Below are positions 1 through 12,200 of a stretch of DNA of 64,000 nucleotides, piece by piece. A program made the position numbers and the translations under genes. This DNA is from Adenanthera pavonina (Eukaryota > Streptophyta > Magnoliopsida > Fabales > Fabaceae): assembly GCA_026686845.1 (NCBI GenBank), contig JAIVEN010000008.1:12554501-12618500 (forward strand). The letters run 5' to 3'. Position 1 is the stretch's first letter; each line of letters opens with the position of its first letter. The notes below the pieces were generated by a model. It was not told where the DNA came from. It saw nothing but the letters and a program-made list of their open reading frames with translations, and did no database searches.

Positions 1-363
1 TGAAGTTTGATAAATGAGTCATATATAATGTTCATGACATGTGAAAACCGCAAATTGCTATAGATTTATTATATTGATTATAGAGATTTCTTAATAATTT
101 TACAAAAATTATATAAATCTCATTTTGATTTAAAACCAATACAAATTTCTCAAAATTTATTATAATCATGCATATCTCCATTTTGTTATTAAAACTTACC
201 AAAAAGTGGGTTGGCCCAATTCAACCCACTTTTCAATTTGCCAGTGGTGGACCACTTTTCAATCTGCTAGTGTGGGACCAGCTCATGTAAATTCCCAACT
301 CTAATCATAATTGCTAAAGTTGGGAGTAAATATTAATCTTGGTTGAGTATATATGCCTTGCAG

Positions 364-3300
364 GGACGACCAGATTTTGTTGACTGCACTCCTTTTCTAT
401 TTAGGGCACATGATACTTCCTATGGCTTCTCACTTACCCTTATGGAGAACTGACGGTGTGGTTCTCACGGCTTTATTGCATGCTGGTCCAGTGGAGTTTC
501 TTTATTACTGGCTTCACAGAGCTCTTCACCACCATTTCCTCTATTCTCGCTACCATTCTCACCATCACTCTTCTATCGTCACTGAGCCTATCACCTGTAT
601 AATATTTTCTTCACTCATGCTGTCCTTTCATATATAACAAGGTTCCATCGTATTTGGTTCACATATAAAAAGATTAGGAGAAATCACGGTTATTCCAATC
701 GATATCAATATAATAATCAAATTTATAGGAAGCCACACAATTTATAAGCCATGAATAGTATGGTTCATCTCTCTCAGTGCAATACACATGAAAAAACTCG
801 TCTAATCATAGAAATTAAAAAGAGGCTGCTACTAGGTGTTTTAGCATTTCATAAGGGGTGAGTAGTCATTTGACATAAAAAATAAAAAGTAGTATGAAAA
901 AAATGATTTTAAGGATGAGCAGAAGACCATTATAAAAATATAATATATAATGTAAAAAATATAAGAAAATCCTGATGATGTAGGAAAAATTGATTTATTA
1001 AAGTCTTAATTAAACTATAGTTCTAGGGGTATCTTATTACGTTCTAAATTAGATGTATGAAAGTTGCAATCAAACCTCACTTCAACAGAATTTTTTGTCA
1101 CTTTAATTTTTAACCTGATATATTAATATTAATAATGTAATTAAATTTTAATTTTGTAATAAAATGTAATTACCTCCCAAAGGTTTGAACCCTAATCATT
1201 ATTCACTTCTCATCATAGCTTTATCACCTGACTAGCTACTCCTAGATGGCTAATTCCTCCCTAACTTTATTTTCATGTTCATATTAAATTTTAAATTTGA
1301 TTTTCAATACATAATTGTATCTTCTTACTTCGCTTCAAATTAATATCTCATTATCTTTGATCGCTAATTTTTTTATTTATCAATATTCGTATTGACATTA
1401 TCACTATAATTATTTTGCAGCTGTTACTCATCCGTTTGCTGAGCACTTGGCATATTTTAGTCTGTTCGCAATACCACAATTAGCAGCAGTGTTCACAAAA
1501 ACTGCCTCCGTAGTTTCCCTTAACGGTTACTTATTTTATATCGATTTTATGAACAACTTGGGTCATTGCAACTTTGAGTTCTTCCCAAAGAAGCTCTTCT
1601 TCATCTTTCCCTCTTTGAAGTATCTCACCTACACTCCATCGTAAGTCTCCTTAATTTCTTGTGATTGGGATCCGTAATAAATTTTTTCAAGGTTTATTTA
1701 AAGTATATTATTTAGATTTCTCTTGAATTTTGTTAAAATTAAACAAGCCACTCATCCATTTATATTTATATATAAAATTTGTGCATACAAAAATAAATTA
1801 TATAGACTTCCTCTAAATTTTATAAATTTACATCGTCTTCCCATCTATTTTCAATGTCCACATGAACCTCCCTTTAAGACAAAGAATAAATTACAAACTT
1901 CCCATGAGTTTTGTTAAACTTATTCATGTATCTCCTATTTTCAGGAAAAGTTTGTGTATATTGCAAAAGTAGAGAAGAAATTTATGCAATTTCAATGAAA
2001 TAACTCAACGAAGGTTTGTGCAAATTATTTTTTTATCAGGAAATATCTACATAAGTTTTAAAAATAGAGAAGAGGTCTTCGTAATTTTAGTAAAATTTAT
2101 TGAAGGTTTGTATTGGTATTGGAAATAAGGAAAACGTATGTAACTTTTAGTAATAACAGAAAGGAAGTCTATGCAATTTACTCTACAATTATCATAGATG
2201 ATCAAGCATTAATTGATAAATCATTGAATAATATATATATATTTTTTACTTTTGAATCACAAATTTGAGATTGATTTGGGGTTGGGGACCACAGGTTTCA
2301 CTCTCTGCACCACACCAAATTCAGGAGAAACTACTCTCTTTTCATGCCTATATATGACCACATATATGGTACTGTGGATGAATCCACTGATGATACTTAT
2401 GAAACATCCTTAAAGAGACCGAATGATTCTCCAGATGTGGTGCACTTAACCCACCTAACAACGCCAGACTCTATCTATCATCTTCCATTAGGGTTTGCTT
2501 CTTTGGCCTCCAACCCTCAAACATGGAAATGGTATTTTCCTTTGATGTGGCCCTTCACTTTTGGTTTTATGGCAATGGCTTGGATCTTTGGTCGTACATT
2601 TGTTTCACAAAGGAACACTTTCAAAAACCTCAAGTTGCAGTCATGGGTCATACCACGATTCGAAAAACAAGTAAGAATTAAGTATGTTACGTATATTTGC
2701 TCCGTTATATATAATCTCGATTTGGGATTGGTTCAAAATTAGAGGGGTACTTTTAAGATTTGGATTCAGTAAGAGATGGTAAGAATCTATGCTAATGGTC
2801 CATTTGTAACTCCCTGGATCACTTCACGTTGCCTCAAAAATTGATTGAAACATGAACTACATTCTGATAAGAGCAAAACTAACATGAATGGAAATTGCCT
2901 CTTACTGAATTCTAATCCATATTTCCATCTTAAAAAAAAAACACTTAATTTTAGCTATGATTGTTGTGGTTTTTAGATTTTTGGAAAATGACAATGAGGA
3001 AACTTGTTGGAAACATAGATACACTTACGAACCCCTAATTTAGTAAAATATACTCAAGGACCTTGTCTGATTTCAAATGGAAATTGTGCAGATAAGAATA
3101 TTGCCCTAAGTTGTAAAATCCAAAAAATTAGTTGAAAATATTGAAAGATGATGTTATAAATTGTTAAAATAAGCCCAATTGTAAATAATATGAAACCCCC
3201 TCATTTTCAGATTTTGATCCCATCCTGTTGTAAAATCCTAAGGCTTAGTTGGAAATAATGAATGATGGAATTTGTAAATTGCTACAGTCCATTTTTAAAT

Positions 3301-6300
3301 TCAAAATTTTAAACGGATTTTAGCAATTTACAACTTTATCATTTATTATTTCTAACTAAGCTTTTGAATTTTACGACTCAATTGAGTCTGACAGTTGAGT
3401 TTTAGCAATTTACAACTCTGTTCTTCATTATTTCAAATAATGCTTTCACATTTTACAACTCAATTGGATCTGAATTTGAAAATAAGGTATCATATATATA
3501 TATTTACAATTGGCTTGGCGATTTACAAGTCCATAGTTCATTATTTTGTGTATTATGCAGTATTTAAAACCACATAGCACAGCGCCGAACAAGTTAATTG
3601 AAGAGGTAATATTAGAGGCCGAGTTGTGTGGAGCTAAGGTGCTGAGTCTTGGGCTTCTTAATCAGGTACATTAGAAAAGTATGATCTATAAATTGTGTGA
3701 GTTTTGTGTCACTAATTTGCAAGATATACTCATATCAAGATTTCGTGTGCCTGTCATATTTCATAAAGAAAATCATGACGATTATAATAACATAAACCTC
3801 TCATTGATTTTTGAAATTGAAACAAACCTTAAATTAAAACAAAAGTAAATTACAGAGACTTTTCATAAGTTTTACTAAAATTTCTTTTTCTAATTTTAAG
3901 AATAGTTTGTGTATGTTTTGAAAATATACAGAAAGTGAACTAATTTGAACAAAGTTAAAGAGAAGTGTCTTTAATTTACTTTTTATTTCAAGTGAGGTTA
4001 TAGTAGGTTTTGAAACTAAAGATGTATGATCTTAGTAAAATTCAAGGGACATTTGTATGAATTTTGGTAATAGAAGAATATATATATATATGGGCATATA
4101 TGTTCTCATGTATTGTAGTACTATTTATGATTTATGAATAGTATTACTTACTATAAATGTTATTATATATATGTTGATATACTGACATGAATTTTAATAA
4201 AATATAAGAGAGAGTTTAATGTAACTTATATACTTATCTTCAAAAATAGAAATAATATTTTAATGACTTCATGTAATATTGTGGCGTGCATGCTTGCATT
4301 AATTGGCAGAAAGAAGAGGTGAATGCATATGGCCAACTTTATATCCATAAGTTTTCAGAATTGAAGATAAGAATTGTAGATGGAAGTAGCTTAGCTGCAG
4401 CCATTGTTGTGAACAGCGTTCCCAAAGGGACAAATCAAGTGCTTCTGCGAGGCAACTTTGATAAGATTTCGCTTGCCATAGCCAATTCTCTGCGCGAAAG
4501 AAATATTCAGGTCAGTTATATTCTTTTTTTTTTCCGGTCATCAGGTCAGTTATATTCTACATATTTTTAATCTCAAACTATTTTTTCTTAGTTATAAGTA
4601 TAATCACCTTTAATTTTTACGTAATTGATCTTATTTTCATGTTGGCATAGACGAAAAACATAAAATTTACTCATTATTCTCATATAAATTTTCTCTGCAC
4701 ATGTATATATATATTACAAGTTGTATTATTCATTAGATAAAACAGTAAGACTTATTTATCAAATTTCTTGCAAATACATGAACAAATGAATCTAATTTTA
4801 TATTTTATAGATTTTCTCAATGTTTTGTTGAATGAAAATGGTATTAAAGCTTTCTAGCTTTAGAAAATTTTATTTAATGTATTAAGTAGCATGGAATTGC
4901 GAACAGGTGGCTACATTATACAATGATGAGTTGAGGAAGCTTCAGCGAAGTCTCAATTCCCAAGCAAATTTTACTCTTTCAACAAACTACTATACAAAGG
5001 TAAGTTTGTGTGTATATATATATATATATATATCTATTAATTTTTGGAAAAGTTTTAAATTGAACAAAATTTTATATACTGATGCATATGAACTCAGATG
5101 TGGTGCACTTTTTTACATTTTCAGTTCAATCATGTCAAAGAAATCCTTACCGTATATTCAGATATTAGTTGTGATTGTATCTACCATCTATATTGTCCAG
5201 ATGGAAATTAGATGTGATCTAGATATAATTTTATTTTATTCCTATATTTTGATATTTTTCATTTTAATAGATGATAAACTAATCTAAAATAAAGATGAAT
5301 TCATAACTATCACATTTTTAGAAAAAAATGAAATTGATATTTAAATATTAAAATTTAAAGACTTCAAATTTGGATGGTTCAAATCTCTTAGAAGCAATAA
5401 TCATGTAGTCTTAAAATGGATAATAGAAATTTTCTTATTTTCAATGAGGTTGAATTGAAGATTCACAACACTGAATTCATTTCAAATTGGGGAAAAAAAA
5501 GAAGGTTTGTTGATTTACTGCATTATGCAACATTTTGCAGATATGGTTGGTAGGAGATGGATGGGATGAGGATGAACAAACGAAAGCAGAGGAAGGATCA
5601 ATTTTCATACCATTTTCTCAATTCCCTCCAAAGAAAATGCGAAAAGATTGCTTCTATCAATATACTCCAGCAATGATGGCTCCTCCTTCTTTCACCAATG
5701 TGCATTCTTGTGAGGTTAGTAGATGACATAATTTTACATTCTTATTAGGCTATAATCACGGTTTGTCTCTTGTATTTTAATAAAAAAGCAGTTTGCTGCT
5801 GTGGTTTAAAGCAATGCATTATATATACAAAAATCAATTCAGTCCTCATTAAATTAAATTAGAATAAAAGGTCATGGTGAAATAATTATCTGTCGTTGTG
5901 ATTGAAATGCTTTTGTTTTTGGTGACAAGATCTAGTTTACTGACTAATTTGGATTTGATCCAAGCTGAGTCTCAATTATGCGAAAGCTTTTTGAATGTGG
6001 TTATTTTTCATCTTTAAAGACTTGTGTTCAAAATCTTACTTAAGGAATATATTAAATCGTTTACCAATCAATTCTAGAAAATGAATTAAAAAAATTAGTC
6101 ATGTGAATATATAAGTTTAGTAACATTTGATATAAATTATGTTTTTTATAAGTTACCCTGTATGCATAAATTTTTGTACGTGCAATTAACTGTTAGTTAT
6201 TATTTAAAGAGCTTGATTTGATGTAGAAGCTTTCCACTTAAGCTGTGCATCCGTACTAAATCCATCTGTTTTTCCAAAAACCATGAAAAATGTAAGAGGA

Positions 6301-7078
6301 AACATGCATCAACATTGCTGATGTATAATCTTTCATTTTTCCCCCTTTTAGAAGAATTTAATTTGATTAAATTACACATATATCTCCTGATTTTACTAAA
6401 GTTATATATAATTTATCTCTATTTTAAAAAATAATACAAACCTCCACTACATAACACATGACTTTTTTTATCTAAAAAAAATAAAGCCTCAATAAACCTC
6501 CCTCAAATAAAAAAGAATTACGCAAATTTTATTGATTCTTATTAATTGGAGTTATATATATAGAGACTTTCCCTTTATTATATTTTAAACCACACATAAA
6601 CTTTCGTTAAAAATATGAGTAGGAAGGTCAATTCATTTTTAGCAACAATTATGAGAAATCTAAGTAATTTTTTCGTTGCTTTAAGCTTTAAGGAGAGGTC
6701 TGCGTGCATAGATTTTCAAAATAGAGATAGATCTATATAATTTTAGAAAACAGCAAGAAGTCTTTGTAATAGATCTTTTCAAAGAAAAAATCTGTGCGAG
6801 TTCTGAAAATAGAGAAAAGTTTTATGTAATTTCAGCAGAATTTAGGCAAGGTCTCAGCAATTTATTCATTAAATTTTTTAATGTAATTTATTTTTTCACT
6901 TTTTCGATCACAGAATTGGCTGCCAAGGAGAGCAATGAGTGCAAGGCGTATAGCTGGAATAGTTCACGCCTTAGAAGGATGGAACGTCAATGAGTGTGGT
7001 TTTACCACTTTCAGTGTCGACGATGTGTGGGATGCGACTATTCGTCATGGTTTTCAACCTTTGGAGATTCCTCTCTGA
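364..7078 (+). CDS. CER1: CER1-type very-long-chain aldehyde decarbonylase / alkane-forming enzyme (3' eight exons; 5' end outside window)
   Basis: Exons read from the sequence: 364-596, 1421-1640, 2295-2670, 3561-3665, 4310-4510, 4907-4999, 5541-5714 and 6914-7078 (TGA 7076-7078). All introns are GT-AG and the frame is continuous, giving about 522 residues. CER1 proteins have about 625, so roughly 100 N-terminal residues lie upstream of position 1. The first exon carries membrane-type segments and the histidine clusters HRALHHH and HSHHHSS; exon 3 begins with a third cluster (HSLHHT). These belong to the fatty acid hydroxylase-like, di-iron integral-membrane ER enzymes. Exons 3-8 hold the conserved WAX2/CER1 C-terminal domain (VHLTHLTTP, SWVIPR, FIPFSQFP, NVHSCENWLPR, GIVHALEGW). 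In Arabidopsis CER1 acts with CER3 to make cuticular alkanes. Retention of all three His clusters favours CER1 over CER3. Exon 4 is one codon shorter than the pseudogene copy at 32.8 kb and diverges at its start (LKPHS), which may be lineage variation. Confidence 0.93.
3110..3548. repeat. Multi-unit foldback (inverted) repeat in CER1 intron
   Basis: A unit of about 60 bp beginning TTGTAAAATCC and ending near TGTAAATTGCTA occurs twice in plus orientation (about 3110-3170 and 3227-3287). It then occurs twice as its reverse complement (3321-3378 and 3403-3460), with a shorter reverse copy at about 3517-3548. Ends reading CCAATTGTAAAT near 3174 and its complement near 3513 look like inner terminal inverted repeats of a MITE of about 345 bp. 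The last reverse unit stops about 12 bp before the exon at 3561. Confidence 0.7.
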
Positions 7079-8023
7079 TTATTAGTCATCTTTCAATAAT
7101 TATCTCGATTTATAATATATATGTATGTATGTTATATTAATGAATAATTGCTCCTTATATATATATATATATATATGTACCGCTGCTTGTAAGGAATAAG
7201 ATGTGTACCTCACACGGGCACATTTTTCTAAATATGTATGTTTTCTGTGATAGGGAGCTAGGGAATTTAGTTTGCAGGATAATTAGTTGTTTGGGATTGT
7301 TATTAGGGTTTCATGTTTGTTAAACTTGGATAATATAGGGATACAATGAAGTGCTTTAAATAAATAGACTACGTACTGTAATATTGGTGAAGTAATATTG
7401 CAGAGTATGCTTTCTATTATATATATATATATATATATATATCCATATAATTCTTCTTTTACATTTCTTTTCCAAGTTGTCATCGTATTTCATGTTTGCT
7501 AGCAAAGATGATTAAGCATATATAGACTGTGAAGATGGATGAGTGAAGATTTTTCCTTCTCATGATAAAGCCAAGCCTCCACTGCCAAGTTTTCATGCAT
7601 AATTTAAAATATTATTTATTAATTGACTTTTAACCCTATAGGAAAACATGAAGGTAGACTAAGAACACTAAAAAATATTATAAGATTAAATCTCTTAATA
7701 AATAATTTATTTGAAAAGAGGATTTTTTATAGAGTCTAATGGCGTTAGCTATATGATTCGTACACTTAATCTCAATTAAAGGGATAAAATTATTATTATT
7801 GTTGTCATCATGATTGTCTAATACGAATCTCAATTTGCTTTGAAGAAAAACAACCAAACACATCTATTATACCAAATTAATTCACTGGAAAACATATATG
7901 TTGTCCTTGTAAAAGCCATAGACCAAACAAGCTACTGTCAAACAAGAATAAAGTAACAAGACAAAATGGAGGGGCTAATGTTGGCCAAAAGATATACTCC
8001 ACAATCACTTTCAACACATAAGG

Positions 8024-8055
<32 letters not shown>

Positions 8056-9261
8056 GTATATATATATATATATTCCATACAATTAGGTCCACATATGCTC
8101 CCAAATCATAGAGGAGGTACAAGAATCAGTAATAAAGATAATAATGTTATGATTTCTCATGGAATTTTGATGTCGTGTGAAGTGATATGGCTGTTTCGTG
8201 GTGAACCTAGCAGAAATATATTAGTGACAAGATTTTGCATTTAGTTACATCAAAATAAATATATGCGATGTAATTAATAAAAAATCAACGCTTTAATTGC
8301 TACATCAAAATTTCTTATTTAAAAAAAAATCAAGTTCCTCATTTTAGCAAATTAAACAAAACATTTTTAGCGTATTAATATAATTAGTTATAGAATATTT
8401 TTTATTTTATTGTTAATGGTGGTTTGAAATATTCTAACATTCATGTTTCGTTTGCTTTCAATATTTGTATTAATTCATATATGTAACATTTACGTTGGAT
8501 TTTATTCTTTTTAAAATAATACACTTATTACGTACATATCTCATATATATGCATATATTAGATTTATTTTTTTTGCATTTTTAGAATTTTGGAATATTTT
8601 TATTTGAAATTGTAATTAACTTATCGTTTTGACCTTTTAATTGTCTTTTTTTTTTGGCCAAGACCTTTTAATTGTCATTACTGCTCTTAGATTATAAATA
8701 TTTCCTCAATTTCAAATTATAAGTATTTTTTTAAGAAATATTAGGTATTTAAAATATGAGCAACTTTGTATATTGATACAGTATTTAATGTGTTTTTCAT
8801 TTTTATCTCTTTTGAAAATAATCACAATATCAGTTGAGGTGGGGAGAATTTAAAAGATACTATGAAGATTATTTTAAAGTTTGATGAAGGAAATTTTATA
8901 GCATACTTGAGAAATTTAGTTATTTACCATCTACCTTGGTGGTAATATTATTGTAATTTTATTATACACCAGTGTTATTGTAATCTTCCCGCTCCTTAAT
9001 TTGCATGGATTTAATTTTATTCACTTTGTGGGATTAAATATATATATATATATATATAGTATTATAAAAAATTATAAAAAATATAATAAAAAGAGACAGA
9101 CAAATACTCCAATTTCCTTTTTGTTTTCCAAGAATGCATTCAGTAGTGTCCCATGTCGTAGATCTGATCCCGGACGAGAAGATCCGGGAGATCTGATCTT
9201 GCGAGGTCAGGCTGTAGCTGAGGAGGAATATCGAAGGAGTAGAATCGAAAGAAACGAGGCA
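7079..9261. other. Intergenic spacer between CER1 and RGP1 with AT microsatellites
   Basis: No coding exon recognised. It holds several (TA)n tracts (about 7157-7178, 7418-7442, 8021-8074 with an internal (TATG)n stretch, and 9036-9058) and long AT-rich runs. Open frames here translate the microsatellites as Tyr-Ile repeats and are not genes. The last few hundred bases should contain the RGP1 promoter and leader. Confidence 0.7.
9168..9189. other. GC-rich inverted repeat in the presumed RGP1 leader
   Basis: TCCCGGA (9168-9174) and TCCGGGA (9183-9189) are perfect complements separated by 8 nt, about 70 nt before the proposed RGP1 ATG at 9262. This could form a small hairpin in the 5' UTR. No function is claimed. 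Confidence 0.35.
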
Positions 9262-12200
9262 ATGCTATCGAGTGGATTTTCCCTTTTAGGGGGTCGGGAT
9301 TCGCGTCGGGTGGATAATTCCCCGAAGGTTGAACTCCTTCCTACATTAAAACTCGAAGCTGATAGAGAAGTATATCGGCCTGGTGATCCAGTTGTCTTCA
9401 CCATTGAGATCTCCAATACTTCTAGTACGTATTCATTTTTAATAGAAAGACTGAGTTTTGAGGTTAAATGCATTGAGAAATTGGACGTTCAATGGTTCGC
9501 CACACAGAAACCGGTGCCAGGTTCCAAGCAAAAGAGAGGTTCGTTTCATGAACAATGTTCTTATTGTTAGCTTATTGTTGTTTGCTTAACTTTCTAGCAA
9601 GAACAATCCTCAAGGCATTTGTGGTTTTTACTGTGGTACTATCATGTAATTTTTGTAATCAGGGGAATATGTTTTTCTGGACTGCTCAACGACAACCATG
9701 GCTGCAAATCAGATTGTTCCTGCTGGCACCAGTAAATCATGTATGCCAAATTAAAGAAACCTGCCTATCTGTTGAGTTCTTGCATGTGGTCCTCATGGAA
9801 TTAGCATGCTTGTGAAAATTGCAAATTCGAATAATTTTTTTTGGGCTTAAATTATCGGGCCTGCTTCATGATTTTCCTCGTTAGTTATTATAAGTTTTCT
9901 GAGGTTTTAAAAGCTTTTGCATAAGTAAAATGGCTTAGATAATTTCACATTAAGTTTCAACAATAGATTTTTTGATTCAACAGTTTATAACGCTGCCTCT
10001 AGTATCATTGAAGAACCATGACCATCTAAATCATTAAATGATCACTCCACTTTAACAGATACAACGGTTCCTAGTGCTGTATTACTAAATGACTCCTAGA
10101 TTTTCCCTTATGCAAATTTATAGAGATAACACAAAATTGTTGTATTGTGCATGATAGTAATTGCATTTCTGAAGGCACAGCTGCACAATTCTTAATCCAA
10201 GATATTTATATGATGGCTTCGATAATTGCATTAAAAAGATAAAACTAATGTAGTTGTTGGGCCCTCTCTATGCCTACTTGATAAAACTTTGAATTACCAT
10301 TTACCGAAAGGGAAAGAAAAACCAAAGTAAAGATGTCAGAGTTTTCCCTGCTCTGCTTGTGGTGCTCGAGTATTCTGTTCTGATATTTCAACTTCAGAGG
10401 TCTCCTGATTTATTTTAGTGTTGTTACAAGATGGCCTTTTTCATATCAAAAGGAATATATCTATTGACACAAAAAGAGTTTCATTAAAATTGTGTCCAAA
10501 TAATGGAAACTCATGCTGAGCCAGTAGGAGAATAAAAGGAGTACTTTTGATAACATGTCAGAGTTTGGTGGTATTTTATCCATTGTGCAAATTTGGAAGC
10601 TAGTGCCTTTGAAGAGTTGAAGTTGGATTAGGTGTGATGTGGTGTGACAGTGAAAACAAAAATGGTAAAGGAAAATTGTGTAGCAAGATCAATTGATACA
10701 GAGTAAGCACCAGGCAAAGTAAAACAGAAGCTAAGCAATACAGCAAATGAAGGGAAGAAGTATGACTTCCTAAATGCTGGTAATCTCATTAAAGTGCTAT
10801 TCAACTTCCAAGAGGCTTATTTGACCAGAGTCATCTTGCACGTGTCCTTTGAATTGTTGACTTGGTCAATTATTGCTTTCACATGCTGTGCTGTAATTAG
10901 TTAAAGATGTATTGCTTACTGCTTCATTAATTATATGTATGAGTGTCTGCATCCAGGTGACTTAAGTTATCCATCATAGAAGTTAAATATATTGTATGTC
11001 CATTTTGATTCTAAAAACACCTAACAACAAATAAAACTGGCTTAAAATTTTTCGACACATCATTGCCAATTCTTGTTTAAATGTTTTTCTTGCAAATTTC
11101 TGGTGTATATAAGCTTGGTCATCATTCATTGTGTTACTTGTTACCTTGTCATGCTTGTATTGTTATCTGTGTAAATTCAGATTTGACTGTGTAGTTTGTC
11201 ATTTGCAGATGTTGTGCGAACACTTCTGCCTGGCAATATTCCACCGTCTTACAAGGGTTCAACAATTCGCTATTTGTACTATGTTAAAAGTGGATTAAGT
11301 GGAGAGTGGCTAATATTGGAAAATGGGCAACCTTGTGCGGAGTCTGTAAAAGATGTTACTAATGTGGTTGGTTTTCAATAACTCGTGCTGATTTATGCAG
11401 AAATGTATTTGAACAATTTTACTTCCATGTTAAGGACTTGTTGTTTTGCTGGCAGGTCATATATTTTCTTGTTTCTTTTTAATGGTTCATGTCTTTATTT
11501 CTTATATTTTGAGATTAATGCATAAAGTCATAGACATATTAATTAAGGAATGGATTTGTGACCTCTCTTTGGTTATTTGCTCACAGTATTTTCAGAGAAA
11601 TTTTTATTGTCTGGTTTGCTGAGAGATTGATACTTTCTTGCTTTTTTGAGCCTATTAAACTACCAGTCTCTTACAGATTTTCTGTTTATGAGGATAAAAT
11701 TTGTTGCCTTCTATATTCTCAATTAAAAATTATCAAGGCTAAAACCTTGGCCTTTCTGAAAATGGCTTATGCTATTTGAAATATTTTTGTGGTGAATTTG
11801 TCAAAAAATATTAAAGCTAGATCTCGGTAAGTTCTGTAGAACTATTGCCCAAAGAAAAAGAACTGGCTTATTGTTTTCTCTGTTTAAATGGGAGCAAAGA
11901 TGGTTGGCAAGGAGTAGAAGAGGATTTTTGATGCAGGAGCTGAGAAGAAACTTGTTTTGAAGTTATGGCGGATACAAGCAGCTTGAGATTTTCCATTGCT
12001 TATTGTAAAGGTCTTTTGATGGAGTTTGCAGGATTCCTCTGATCCTTTCTTGTTCAGTAGAACTTGCTAGGGCTGCTTCTTGTGTATATTTTCCTTTCTC
12101 CTTTTCAAACCGTGTAGCTATTCTCTTGGATGTTCCCTTCTGTAATACTTGACTAATATTTGAGCCTAGAATGACAAAGTCTATCCTTATTGTCGATAAC

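Noticed and set aside
7283..8244. Several open frames with Tyr-Ile runs on both strands
   Set aside because: They are translations of (TA)n and (TATG)n microsatellites; no coding signal outside the repeats.
9001..9261. Upstream extension of the first RGP1 exon in the same frame
   Set aside because: It crosses a TA microsatellite and lacks family similarity; the ATG at 9262 begins just before the conserved domain. An in-frame upstream start near 9130 cannot be fully excluded.
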